A stretch of 64,000 nucleotides of DNA from Albitalea sp966211955 (GCA_966211955.1 CBIHOF010000004.1:62001-126000); one strand, 5' to 3'. Positions 26,401-40,114 are shown, numbered from the stretch's first letter. Program-made: numbers and translations. The notes: generated by a model from the letters alone, not told the origin.

Positions 26401-28190
26401 AATGCCGCACCGGCGCCGAGGTAGCTGCCCTTGAAGTTCGGGCCTTCGGGGCAGGCGCCGATGATCTGACCGAGCGCGGTCACCATCTTCGGAGTGCACA
26501 GCGAATCCTTGTCGCTCGTCCCTCCATCCTGGACGTAGCCAACCAGCCGCTTCGTGCCGTTGATCTTCTCGTGCGATGAGTTGCCGATCAGGTCCGTCAA
26601 CGCCGTCACCGTGTATTTCGTGGTGATGGAGCTGAAGTTGTTCATGTCCGACGCCTTGCCGGCCTCGATGTTGTCATAGCTGTTGACGCCACCGGAGATG
26701 GTGACCATGTTCAGCGGGCGGCAGATGGCCTGCCCATACAGGTCCGAACGCTTTTTGCCGGTGGCGTACGTGGTATTCGTCGTCAGGGGGTCGGTCCAAG
26801 CGGCATAGCTCAGGCCGACGGCCGAGTCCTTGCTTCCAGCGGTGTCATGCGTGGCTTTGAGGCCGGCGTAATAGCGTAGTGATTCGACTAGAAGTTCACC
26901 GACCGGATTGCCCCACGACGGACAGCGGCCGGTTGCCAAATTGTCGGAGTAGCAGGTGTCGTTGTAGTTGCCGCTGCCCACGTCGTAGCCATACAGAGTT
27001 ACTTCGTCAAGCGACTTGATGATGCCGGCTGTGTTGGTGAACGTGCCATCCGAGAGATTGATCTCGTCGTTCATCTCGCTCATGTTCTTGCGCAACACGC
27101 CGGCTTCGAGGTTGTAGTCGTACGAGCCCATCATCAGGGCGAATTCGGCACGCGCCGCCACGGTGCCTGAGTCGCTGCTCTGTCCAAAGCGATGCAGAAG
27201 TCCGACAGGTTTCCAGACGCCCCCCGGGTCGGCCGCGCCATAGTGCAAACAGCTCTCCTCGCCCAGCAAGTCCTTGCTGACGCAAGCCTTGATGCGCGCG
27301 ATGAAGCCGGGTCCGAGAGAGCCATACTTGGCGCCCGTCGACTTGGCCGGGACGCTCGAGAGGTGCTTGTAGTTCGACTGGTCGATGCCCTTGAGACCGG
27401 CGGGCGTCACGTAGTTGTTGTTGAGGAAGTCGATCGTCTGGGTCTTCCAGGTGTAGGACACCTCGTCGGACCAGTTGCAGGTCTTCACCTCGGTCATGTT
27501 CCAAAGGAGCATGTTGCCGTAGGCGACGCGAATCTCAGGAGTAAAGATGCGCGGGCTGGCGTGCAGCGAATCCGTTTCCGAGGAATTGGCGTTCTGGGCC
27601 GGCCGGCGGCACAAGGTGATGCCCTTTGACAACGCAGTACTGTCATTGAACGGCGTGAGCTGATTAACGTCCGAGCCGTTGTAGTACTTGACGATCGCCT
27701 GGCTGTTGCGCGGCACGAAGGACATCTCCAGCACTGTCTGAGAGGAGGTGTCCACAAACCGCGAGCCGCCGTAGAGCACCTTGCGCAGCACGTCGATGCG
27801 CGACATGGTTGCCCAGTTCATGAACGAGCCGCTCCACAGTCCCTTGCCGGCTTCGCAGTAGTACTTGCCCGTTGAATCGAAGCTGGTCTTGCCGTACGGC
27901 TCGAACTGCGTGCCGGAGTATGTGTAGCACTTGCTCGGATCGAAGTACCCGTAGTACTTGAAGGTCGGCTTGAAGGTGTAGTCGATCTTGCCGTCGAAGT
28001 CGATGTCTTCGAAGTCGGTGTACGCCTTCCAGAACATCGTGAAGTCCTTGGAGGCGGTGAGCATCACCATGGGCAGGTTTTCCTTGGCCATGATGTTGGG
28101 TGGAATCGCCGGGGGCTCAGCCGCACTGACGGCCAGGGTGGCCGCGGCGATGGACGCGGCGGCAAGCAGGTACGAGGCAACGCGCTGCAT
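23433..28190 (-). CDS. pilY1: Type IV pilus tip adhesin / biogenesis factor PilY1
   Basis: Large secreted protein, 1585 residues, with signal peptide MQRVASYLLAAASIAAATLAVSA. The N-terminal half is divergent and rich in Tyr/Ser. The C-terminal part is the PilY1 beta-propeller (about residues 1020-1420), starting with RTSVLWVGSDDGMLHGFNA and carrying the calcium loop DTNNDGIAD (1269-1277) followed by VIYAGDLKGNVWKFD, as in Pseudomonas PilY1. Another D-x-D-x-D loop (EDIDFDGKID) lies near residue 61. I took the ATG at 28190; a TTG at 28211 overlapping the pilX stop is possible but would spoil the signal peptide. It promotes pilus extension and adhesion, probably at the tip with the minor pilins. 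Confidence 0.95.
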   Translation of the reverse strand: MQRVASYLLAAASIAAATLAVSAAEPPAIPPNIMAKENLPMVMLTASKDFTMFWKAYTDFEDIDFDGKIDYTFKPTFKYYGYFDPSKCYTYSGTQFEPYGKTSFDSTGKYYCEAGKGLWSGSFMNWATMSRIDVLRKVLYGGSRFVDTSSQTVLEMSFVPRNSQAIVKYYNGSDVNQLTPFNDSTALSKGITLCRRPAQNANSSETDSLHASPRIFTPEIRVAYGNMLLWNMTEVKTCNWSDEVSYTWKTQTIDFLNNNYVTPAGLKGIDQSNYKHLSSVPAKSTGAKYGSLGPGFIARIKACVSKDLLGEESCLHYGAADPGGVWKPVGLLHRFGQSSDSGTVAARAEFALMMGSYDYNLEAGVLRKNMSEMNDEINLSDGTFTNTAGIIKSLDEVTLYGYDVGSGNYNDTCYSDNLATGRCPSWGNPVGELLVESLRYYAGLKATHDTAGSKDSAVGLSYAAWTDPLTTNTTYATGKKRSDLYGQAICRPLNMVTISGGVNSYDNIEAGKASDMNNFSSITTKYTVTALTDLIGNSSHEKINGTKRLVGYVQDGGTSDKDSLCTPKMVTALGQIIGACPEGPNFKGSYLGAGAAFFANVMPVRTDLTADATKVPKDAPFNKLTVRNYSVSMSGGMATIQVPVPGKTGQYVYITPASLDYLHPPTIPSTPPALPGNMVDFKIVSRSDDGKSGAALVLWQHSMLGEDQDQDMLGTIRWQVSGTDTAPKLTVYTQTIEADTGSGSAYAFGYTILGTKDSAKDGAHYHSSINSYNSTETGIDVSLATGSTSSSSCNKMCVQIGTKYYTGETSLTYDMSGATDALIKEPLWMMAKYGGFKYTKDDYAAGKGDLFYPTRYDQWDRKGTSGSSCVDTSVPCDGNPDNYFLARRPDLLEKSLLEVFQDIVNSSNTSPAIASSQLRANDYKYVAKFDVGDGHGELAAFKVDATTGFFNSTPDWSASALLTTTSAVSRAVITNQGTTGVAFTWDSLDSTHQGLLKGTGTDDFGKALLKWVRGDTTDKSLFRQRAVTSVMGAVVSSNPTVESRPAANYFPDGVHAILDGYSSFVSTYKTRTSVLWVGSDDGMLHGFNATNGTPMMSYIPDPLFSKLPNWASPDGPKVQAMVDGSPFTADVKVSGSWSTYLFSSLGRGGKGVFALNVTDPTVFSAESNASGTFKWQFLPTDDDNVNDLGYIVSEPTMSVFSGQAGQVAPMNNGKFGVMFGNGMASPSGKAVLYILFADGPSSGSWTGRYVKITVDTGTGNGLSQPVWVDTNNDGIADVIYAGDLKGNVWKFDVSDTDATKWKVAYRDAASKPLPLFKATDSSSRALPISAAMEFRFHPMGGVILTFATGKAFDTGDFPSTSRSDGIFGVWDAPAFASMTAATLASKLPMTTAQLEPRTLNMIGTSITNRYVKGNAIDWSTKFGWSLPFNVTSESSVSNLAVAAGQIIVVSVSPPADKKVGDPADCYPDVQARLTALDAVTGMPRDDGLLGDGTTVDETDASGKTIKVHYPTASIGLDDQKVRLTSDSIGTGVKSSDGTATSTDGSCASGKVNCVRVVGDKEDLSIKSANTNGRVYWREIPGLKTK

Positions 28191-28207
28191 GGTGTGCTCG
28201 CTTTCGA

Positions 28208-28876
28208 TCAATTGATGTAAGGCCGGAAATACGACTGCATGACGGTCTCGGTCGCTTCGTCGACGCCGAATCCGCGGGCGGTGATTCGAACCACCGCATC
28301 CGTGCCACGCTGCATGAATTCCATGATGTATTCAGGTTGCCGGGCCACGCCTTGAACCTTGGGAGAGCCGGTGAAGGTGCCCAGGGGCACCGCGCCTTTG
28401 AAGGAGGTGCAGTCGGTGCTGGCGAGTGCCTTGTTGTCACCCCACTGGCCGCCCTTGGAACCGGTGGTCGGCCACCAGGGTTGCGGATTGGACGCGGGTG
28501 ATACTGCCCAGTCGCTCGCCTGGTAGTAAGCGAGCGCAAAGCGGCACTGGCCTCGCGGGCAGTTGGTGTCGAAATAGGGCAAGCCCGTGCGGCCCTTGAT
28601 CGGCCGGTCGTCGTCACGCGTGCACAAGGCGCCGGTCGGCTTTCCGCCGGAGGCGAACACGAGTCGCAAGTCCCTCTCCGCGTCCCGCAGGGCCGCCTCG
28701 GCAGCCTGGCGCGAGACCTCGTAGTCGAGCTGGTTGCGCGTCAGCCCTTCGGACAGGGTTGCGCGCCGGATGCCGAACGAGGCGGCGATGGTGATGATCA
28801 GCAGGAACAGCAGCACCATCGGCAATGTGATGCCGGACTGCGTTGCCCGCTTGTGGGTGATCGTGGATGGATGCAT
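28208..28876 (-). CDS. pilX: Minor pilin PilX
   Basis: Minor prepilin, 222 residues: leader MHPSTITHKRATQSG, then ITLPMVLLFLLIITIAASFG. It lacks the Glu at mature position 5 (Met instead), as is usual for PilX/GspK-type pilins that sit at the tip. It continues EAALRDAERDL, the conserved PilX_N segment. Located between pilW and pilY1 with 6 bases to pilW. It probably primes pilus assembly with PilV, PilW, FimT and PilY1. Confidence 0.92.
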   Translation of the reverse strand: MHPSTITHKRATQSGITLPMVLLFLLIITIAASFGIRRATLSEGLTRNQLDYEVSRQAAEAALRDAERDLRLVFASGGKPTGALCTRDDDRPIKGRTGLPYFDTNCPRGQCRFALAYYQASDWAVSPASNPQPWWPTTGSKGGQWGDNKALASTDCTSFKGAVPLGTFTGSPKVQGVARQPEYIMEFMQRGTDAVVRITARGFGVDEATETVMQSYFRPYIN

Positions 28877-28882
28877 GGTCGC

Positions 28883-29863
28883 TCAGCCCGTCAGGTTGTT
28901 GCGGACTGCATAGATCCGCTCGAACCGCTTCCAGATGTAGTTGTCGGTCGGCTTTACCGTGTTGCCACGGCAATCCGTGTAGGTGCGCTCGGAGCCGCTC
29001 TTCTCTTCGGTGCGTGCGTTCTGGAGCGAGCGCGCGACGATGCAGATCTTGACGGCGACGATGCGGCGCCACGGCGACAGGCCGGCCACCGTCCCCTTGC
29101 CGTCCACCGACGACGCGCGAACCCACACGTCCGGATTCTGCGAAGTGGCCGTCGAGTACATGCCGTAGGTGATCACCATGTCCTCGATGCCCGTGAACTG
29201 CTTTTCCCAGTCGCCAGCCTCGTTGCCGTTGCCATGGCATGACAGGCTCTTGGTGGTCACCGAGACGGTTCGGCCGCCGTCGACCGTCGTGTAGCTGGTG
29301 TCTTGCAGCGAGAAACGGCTCGAGACGTACAGCGGCAAGGGCGGCACGGCAGCGGCGCGGGTGGCGTTGTCGGCATCCGCTGATACGGGCTTGCGATTGC
29401 AGTCGTTGGCATTGCCCAGCGACGAACTGCCGCCGAACTCCTGTGCGGCGAAGTAGTTGATGACGATGGAGTCTGGCTTGGCGCTGTCTGGCGACGGGCA
29501 GGTGTACGCCGCTCTGTCGAAGAGGCCGCCTTCGCAGCCGTACAGGCCGTTGTCGAATGCTGCTTTGCCTGTGTTCTTCGCATTGAAGAACGTGGCCATT
29601 TCGGCAGCCTTCGAGGCATCGTTGGTGATGGGGTATTGCGCCGGGTAGAAGCCCGCCCTCTGGATTTCGCGGCCGATGCTGTCCAGCGCGAGCTTGGCGG
29701 TCTCGTTGATGTCGGTGTTCGATTGCGTCGCGCGCGAGCTTTCGCGTGTGCCCAGGTACAAGGCTGCGGCGGCGAGCGAAACGATGAGCCCGACCGCGAG
29801 GCCGACCATCAACTCGACGAGCGTCAAGCCGCGTTCGCGCATGGGCTGGCGCAGCGCGCTCAT
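28883..29863 (-). CDS. pilW: Minor pilin PilW
   Basis: Minor prepilin, 326 residues, with leader MSALRQPMRERG and processed N-terminus LTLVELMVGLAVGLIVSLAAAALYLG. The helix ends in RESSRATQSNTDINETAKLA, characteristic of PilW. The C-terminal half contains GIEDMVITYGM and the conserved WRRIVAVKICIVARS segment. The start ATG at 29863 overlaps the pilV stop (ATGA). An internal ATG at residue 8 would give a short 5-residue leader. Confidence 0.94.
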   Translation of the reverse strand: MSALRQPMRERGLTLVELMVGLAVGLIVSLAAAALYLGTRESSRATQSNTDINETAKLALDSIGREIQRAGFYPAQYPITNDASKAAEMATFFNAKNTGKAAFDNGLYGCEGGLFDRAAYTCPSPDSAKPDSIVINYFAAQEFGGSSSLGNANDCNRKPVSADADNATRAAAVPPLPLYVSSRFSLQDTSYTTVDGGRTVSVTTKSLSCHGNGNEAGDWEKQFTGIEDMVITYGMYSTATSQNPDVWVRASSVDGKGTVAGLSPWRRIVAVKICIVARSLQNARTEEKSGSERTYTDCRGNTVKPTDNYIWKRFERIYAVRNNLTG

Positions 29864-30468
29864 GGCATCACCATCATGTTGGTGCAGCGCGCGCCGGCAG
29901 GGGCCGAAGCGGCATCCGGACAGCAGGTGCGTTCAGCGAACGGCACCCCGGAGGCGATCTTGGAGCAGGCGGTGACCGCCTCCGCCGTTGTCGGCTTCCC
30001 GTCACTGCCATAGCTCACGTTGGTCTTGTCGAACCAGATGGCAGTGACGACGTAGCCGGTGCTGCGGGTGCCGGACACGAAACCAGCCGCACCGGGCATG
30101 TCGCGCGCGATGGCGAGCTGCCACTGCTTGAGCTGGAAGTCGGCGAGCTGGTCAGCGGTGCAGGTGGCCGTCATGCAGTTGGTGGCAACCGCCAGGGTGT
30201 CGATGGCCGCGCGTTGTGCCGCGTAAGAGGTGCTGAGCTGGTAGGCGGTGTCGGCAGCATCGGGGTTCGCGCGGATCCGGTCGGCGAGGTCCGACAGGTT
30301 CGAAGACACGGCAGCACGCGCCCATCCACCTTGCGCATATCGCATGGCGGATGCCTGCAGGCCGGCGATGCCCAGCAGACCGATGGACAGGATGAGGACG
30401 GCAACCAGCACTTCGATCAGCGTCGTTCCGCGCTGGCGCATGGCTGTGGAGGGCAGGGGCAGATTCAT
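29860..30468 (-). CDS. pilV: Minor pilin PilV
   Basis: Minor prepilin, about 202 residues from the ATG at 30468: leader MNLPLPSTAMRQRG, then TTLIEVLVAVLILSIGLLGIAGLQ, which is the PilV signature, followed by SNLSDLADRIRANPDAA. The ATG at 30486 (MDRVIIM...) touches the fimT stop as TGATG and is an equally possible start by re-initiation; neither has a strong ribosome site. A Cys-rich C-terminus (CSKIASGVPFAERTCCPDAA) probably forms disulfides in the periplasm. Confidence 0.92.
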   Translation of the reverse strand: MNLPLPSTAMRQRGTTLIEVLVAVLILSIGLLGIAGLQASAMRYAQGGWARAAVSSNLSDLADRIRANPDAADTAYQLSTSYAAQRAAIDTLAVATNCMTATCTADQLADFQLKQWQLAIARDMPGAAGFVSGTRSTGYVVTAIWFDKTNVSYGSDGKPTTAEAVTACSKIASGVPFAERTCCPDAASAPAGARCTNMMVMP

Positions 30469-30485
30469 GATGATGACGCGATCCA

Positions 30486-31046
30486 TCAGCTGCACGATTG
30501 GCGCACGGTGGCACGGCCGGCCGCGTCGACGCACACCACACGCTTGTATTTCGAGTCGGAAGAGGAGGGTGGGTCGACCTTGTACTCGGCTGCTGAAGGC
30601 AGGTTCGAATAGCCGCGGGGATCGAACATGACCATGCTCTTGCCACCAGTTCCGAGGGTGATTGAGTAAGGTGAGGAGGCTTCTCCGCGACGCAGCACCG
30701 TAATGCTTCCGGCAGGCGGAGAGGTCAGCGTGTCGTTGCAAGCCTTGTTCACAAAGACCAACCAGCCTTTTTGAAAGTCATCAGTGGTCGCGTTGCTGCA
30801 CGTGCCTGTGCCACCCGACGCGGAGATGTCCGTCGAGGCGCACAGCGTGGCGCAGGCGTTCTTGGACACGGCCAGGGCGCGCGTCTGCAGGACGGCGCTG
30901 GAGAACTCGTTGCTCAGGTTGGCCATCTTGTTGCTGACTATGAAATCCCGCAGGTTCGGCAGGGCGAGCGTCGTCACGATGGCCGCGATCGAGATGGTCA
31001 CGAGCGCTTCGATGAGGGTGAAGCCTGTCGGCTTTCGAAGATTCAA
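30486..31046 (-). CDS. fimT: FimT/GspH-type minor pilin
   Basis: First gene of the minor-pilin operon, 186 residues. The leader MNLRKPTG is followed by FTLIEALVTISIAAIVTTLALPNLRDF, typical of FimT/GspH. A GspH-like C-terminal domain includes GWLVFVNKACND and VMFDPRGYSN. The start is a TTG at 31046 with a clear GGGAG (31055-31059) on the minus strand; no ATG fits. FimT pilins have been linked to DNA binding in natural transformation in some bacteria, which is not shown here. Confidence 0.92.
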   Translation of the reverse strand: MNLRKPTGFTLIEALVTISIAAIVTTLALPNLRDFIVSNKMANLSNEFSSAVLQTRALAVSKNACATLCASTDISASGGTGTCSNATTDDFQKGWLVFVNKACNDTLTSPPAGSITVLRRGEASSPYSITLGTGGKSMVMFDPRGYSNLPSAAEYKVDPPSSSDSKYKRVVCVDAAGRATVRQSCS

Positions 31047-31107
31047 GCGTTGCTCCCGGATGGGTGGAAACAGGCCGTTCTAGGGCGTGCTGTACGCTAA
31101 CGCACGG

Positions 31108-31137
31108 TCTGTCGCCGAGGGAGTGCCCGGCGACGGA
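31108..31137. repeat. Imperfect REP-like palindrome upstream of the RAYT-like gene
   Basis: TCTGTCGCCG (31108-31117) and CGGCGACGGA (31128-31137) form a 10-bp stem with one G-U-type mismatch and a 10-base loop. It lies between the divergent fimT and RAYT-like genes. RAYT transposases act on such hairpins, but only one copy is seen here. Confidence 0.4.
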
Positions 31138-31209
31138 CGGTCGAAGCGGCCCGATCTGTGGTGAAGGGCCGTGAACTCTTTCACACTTCGTGAGAACGAC
31201 GCTCTCACC

Positions 31210-31893
31210 ATGGCCCGACTTCCCCGATTGGCCGTCGCCGGTCACCCTCATCTCGTGTACCAGCGGTCGGTGCACGGCCAGCCTGCATTCAAGGATGACA
31301 ATGACCGCCGCCACTTTCTTCAGATCGCGACGGAGGTCTCCCGACAGACGGGGACCGTCGTCCATGCCTATGCCTTGCTCGACGAGGAGGTGTTCCTGCT
31401 GGCGACGCCCGCCAGTGCCGATTCGCTCAGCAAGTTCATGCAGTCGATGGGTAGGCGCTACAACGCGTCGTTCAACCGCCGGCATGGTCGTCAAGGCGCG
31501 TTGTGGGCGGGGCGGTTCCGCGCCGGGGTCCTGGAGAATAGCCGCGTCCTGGATGCGATGTGGCTCATCGACTCGCGTGTCGTGGACGGAGGCGATGGTT
31601 CCAGATCCAGCGCCATGCACCATCTGGGCGGATCAAGGAGCGCACTGGTGGTCGAGCACCCGGCCTATTGGGCGCTGGGCAACACGCCATTCGACCGTGA
31701 AGCAGCGTACCGGGGGTTGCTTGCCGCGGGCCTTGCCGCCTCGGTGGAGGCCGCCCTTCTCGATGCCGCGCGGCATGGGAGGACGGTGGGTAGAACGCCG
31801 TTCGTGGCGCAATTGGAGGCGCAACTTGATCGATCTCTGACGCCGGCGCGCCGTGGGCGGCCTCGGAAGGCGGCCGCTTCCTCACCAATTTGA
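31210..31893 (+). CDS. REP-associated tyrosine transposase (RAYT) homologue with degenerate HUH motif
   Basis: Y1_Tnp/RAYT family (IS200-like single-strand transposase relatives), 227 residues from the ATG at 31210 (MARLPRLAVAGHPHLV, the family N-terminus); a GTG at 31171 is in frame. The family phrase A-Y-V-L-M-x-N-H-V-H-L-L is here AYALLDEEVFLL (53-64): both catalytic metal-binding His are replaced (Glu60, Phe62). The putative nucleophile Tyr84 is kept in GRRYNASFN, and GALWAGRF is recognisable. The later 'D-L-N-P-V-R-A-G' block has decayed to IDSRVVDGG. The frame is intact, with the C-terminal YWALGNTPFDREAAYR and RRGRPRK tail. It is therefore probably inactive for strand cleavage, either drifting or reused as a DNA-binding protein. 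Confidence 0.85.
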   Translation: MARLPRLAVAGHPHLVYQRSVHGQPAFKDDNDRRHFLQIATEVSRQTGTVVHAYALLDEEVFLLATPASADSLSKFMQSMGRRYNASFNRRHGRQGALWAGRFRAGVLENSRVLDAMWLIDSRVVDGGDGSRSSAMHHLGGSRSALVVEHPAYWALGNTPFDREAAYRGLLAAGLAASVEAALLDAARHGRTVGRTPFVAQLEAQLDRSLTPARRGRPRKAAASSPI

Positions 31894-31962
31894 TCTGTCC
31901 CTAAATAAGTCGAGCCATCCTGGCGTCTCAACTTAAATGCACTCTGACCCCATTTATTCCAG
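31889..31962. repeat. RAYT-type flanking sequence remnants
   Basis: Directly after the RAYT-like stop are TTTGATCTGTCCCTAAATAA (31889-31908) and AAATGCACTCTGACCCCA (31935-31952) followed by TTTATT. On the reverse strand these read GGGACAGATC and GGGGTCAGAGTGCATTT, words I recall as recurring next to RAYT genes in many proteobacteria. They are AT-richer than the surroundings. The link is from memory; no second copy exists in this window. Confidence 0.45.
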
Positions 31963-31991
31963 TTGATGCATCGCCCGCATGACCTTATGCT
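31963..31991 (+). promoter_or_regulatory. Candidate promoter of gltBD
   Basis: TTGATG (31963-31968), 17-bp spacer, TATGCT (31986-31991), each matching 4 of 6 consensus positions, 34 bases before the gltB ATG. It starts immediately after the RAYT-type flanking remnant. Confidence 0.5.
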
Positions 31992-32024
31992 TCGGGCTAT
32001 CCCTTAGTCTGACCGGAGCGCGCC

Positions 32025-36773
<4,749 letters not shown>

Positions 36774-36800
36774 TTCGAGAAAGACGAAAGAGAACACACC

Positions 36801-38279
<1,479 letters not shown>

Positions 38280-38287
38280 TCGCACAA

Positions 38288-38314
38288 GAGACACCGCCTC
38301 CCGGGCGGTGTCTC
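38288..38314 (+). terminator. Hairpin after gltD, probable terminator
   Basis: GAGACACCGCC (38288-38298), loop TCCCG, GGCGGTGTCTC (38304-38314): a perfect 11-bp stem 8 bases after the gltD stop. It lacks a T run, so it may act as a weak or Rho-assisted terminator or protect the 3' end. The remaining gap to mlaF (38315-38490) shows no other clear signal. Confidence 0.55.
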
Positions 38315-38490
38315 GCGACGAGGTTGGTGCCATACAACAGTGGGTGGTACAACCCCCTCAGGGTTGCCCCTGAGACATCGGGCGCCCGTGCGAGAATGTT
38401 CCGGTTTCCGTGCGCCGATCGTGAAGTCCGAGCGGTGGGCGCTTACCGAACAATTCAACCGAAGGCCGCTCTCCGGCCACCCACACCCGC

Positions 38491-39309
38491 TTGAAATCCG
38501 ACAGCCTGATCGAAGTCGATCGCGTCACGTTCGGCTATGACGCCAGCCGCACGATCCTGAATGACCTGTCGCTGCGCTTCGGGCGTGGCAAGGTCACCTC
38601 CATCCTCGGAGGTTCAGGCTGCGGCAAGACCACCTTGCTGCGCCTGATCGGCGGCAGCAACGTTCCCAATTCCGGCGAAGTGCGCTTCGATGGTGAACGG
38701 GTGGACGGACGCGATCGCGAGAAGATGTTCCGCATGCGCCGGCGCATGGGCATGTTGTTCCAGTTCGGCGCGCTCTTCACCGACCTGTCAGTGTTCGAGA
38801 ACGTCGCCTTTCCGCTGCGCGAGCACACCGACCTGCCCGAAGCGATGATCCGCGACATCGTGCTGATGAAGCTCAATGCCGTGGGCCTTCGCGGTGCGGC
38901 TCAGCTGCGCATTTCCGAGGTGTCGGGCGGCATGGCGCGGCGCATTGCGCTGGCTCGTGCCATCGCGCTGGACCCTGAGCTCATCATGTACGACGAGCCC
39001 TTCGCGGGGCTGGACCTCATCTCCATGGGCGTGGCTGCCAATCTCATCCGCACGCTCAACGACGTGACCGGCGCGACCTCGCTGGTCATCTCGCACGACG
39101 TGCCCGAATGCATGGCCATCAGCGACTACGTGGTGCTGCTCGCTCCGGGTGGCCGCATCGTGGCGCAGGGCGTGCCGAAGGAGCTGATGGAGTCCAGCGA
39201 TCCGGAGACCCGCCAGTTCGTGCGTGGCGAGCCCGACGGCCCGGTCAAGTTCCACTACCCGGCGCCCAGCCTGGCCGAGGACTTCGATGTGAAGGGAGTG
39301 TCGTCATGA
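38491..39309 (+). CDS. mlaF: Phospholipid transport ABC ATPase MlaF
   Basis: ATPase of the Mla system that moves phospholipids between the membranes to keep outer-membrane lipid asymmetry; 272 residues. Walker A GGSGCGKTT (40-48), signature VSGGMARRIALARA (the SGGM form is typical of MlaF), Walker B LIMYDEPFAGLD. I take the TTG at 38491, since no ATG lies before the conserved IEVDRVTFGY; no good ribosome site is visible, so the start is the least certain part. Its stop overlaps mlaE (ATGA). First gene of mlaFEDACB. Confidence 0.93.
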   Translation: MKSDSLIEVDRVTFGYDASRTILNDLSLRFGRGKVTSILGGSGCGKTTLLRLIGGSNVPNSGEVRFDGERVDGRDREKMFRMRRRMGMLFQFGALFTDLSVFENVAFPLREHTDLPEAMIRDIVLMKLNAVGLRGAAQLRISEVSGGMARRIALARAIALDPELIMYDEPFAGLDLISMGVAANLIRTLNDVTGATSLVISHDVPECMAISDYVVLLAPGGRIVAQGVPKELMESSDPETRQFVRGEPDGPVKFHYPAPSLAEDFDVKGVSS

Positions 39310-40088
39310 GCAATCCCGTCACTGCAGTCGGCGCACGCACGCTTCGCGTCTTGCAATCCTTTGGCCACGCCGGTTATTTCTTCGCCGACCTGCTGCGTGC
39401 GATTCCCGCATCCTTGCGTCGGTTCGGATTGGTGGTCACGCAGATCCATGCGATCGGCAACCTGTCGCTATTGATCATCCTCGCCTCCGGCATGGCCGTC
39501 GGTTTCGTGCTCGCGCTGCAGATGTACTACGCGCTCGTCACCTACGGCGCGACGGAGTCGCTTGGGCTGATCGTGAACCTTTCGCTCGTGCGCGAGCTCG
39601 GGCCGGTGGTCGCAGCTCTGCTGTTCGCCGGGCGCGCGGGCACATCGCTCACGGCCGAGATCGGACTCATGAAGGCGGGCGAGCAGATCGCCGCGATGGA
39701 GATGATGGCCATCGACACCAAGAGCCGCGTGCTCGCGCCGCGCTTCATCGGCGGCATGGTGTCCATGCCCTTGCTGGCCATCCTATTTTCTGCCGTCGGC
39801 ATACTCGGCGCGTACGTTGTCGCGGTGCTGCTGCTGGGCGTGGACTCCGGCAATTTCTGGTCGATCATGCAGTCGCGCGTGGACGTGTGGCGCGACGTGG
39901 GCAACGGCATCGTCAAGAGCTTCGTGTTCGGCGTCATCTGTACCGCGGTGGCGCTCTACCAGGGCTATGAGACCGACGCCACGCCCGAGGGTGTGGCCTA
40001 TGCCACGACGCGTACCGTGGTGATCTCCTCGCTGTCCGTGCTGGCCATGGACTTCGTGCTCACCGCGCTGATGTTTTCGACAGGCTGA
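39306..40088 (+). CDS. mlaE: Phospholipid transport permease MlaE
   Basis: Inner-membrane permease, 260 residues with about five hydrophobic helices. Family phrases are GMAVGFVLALQMYYAL, LVRELGPVVAALLFAGRAG and ALYQGYETDATPEGV. It forms the MlaFEDB complex. ATGA overlap with mlaF; mlaD follows after 26 bases. An N-terminal amphipathic segment (LRVLQSFGHAGYFFADLLRA) is also usual for the family. Confidence 0.96.
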   Translation: MSNPVTAVGARTLRVLQSFGHAGYFFADLLRAIPASLRRFGLVVTQIHAIGNLSLLIILASGMAVGFVLALQMYYALVTYGATESLGLIVNLSLVRELGPVVAALLFAGRAGTSLTAEIGLMKAGEQIAAMEMMAIDTKSRVLAPRFIGGMVSMPLLAILFSAVGILGAYVVAVLLLGVDSGNFWSIMQSRVDVWRDVGNGIVKSFVFGVICTAVALYQGYETDATPEGVAYATTRTVVISSLSVLAMDFVLTALMFSTG

Positions 40089-40114
40089 AGCGCCGTCGCC
40101 AAGGAAGAAGAATC

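Noticed and set aside
23433..28190. PilY1 as a polymorphic toxin or large RTX adhesin
   Set aside because: The C-terminal propeller with the PilY1 calcium loop and the position among minor pilins settle the assignment; there are no RTX nonapeptides.
31047..32024. Complete IS200-type insertion sequence
   Set aside because: Only a RAYT homologue with a broken catalytic motif is seen. There are no paired terminal hairpins or target-site duplications, and only one palindrome plus flanking words.
38315..38490. mlaF promoter or an extra gene in the gltD-mlaF gap
   Set aside because: I saw TTGCCC but no -10 box at acceptable spacing, and no coding-like frame, so nothing is called.
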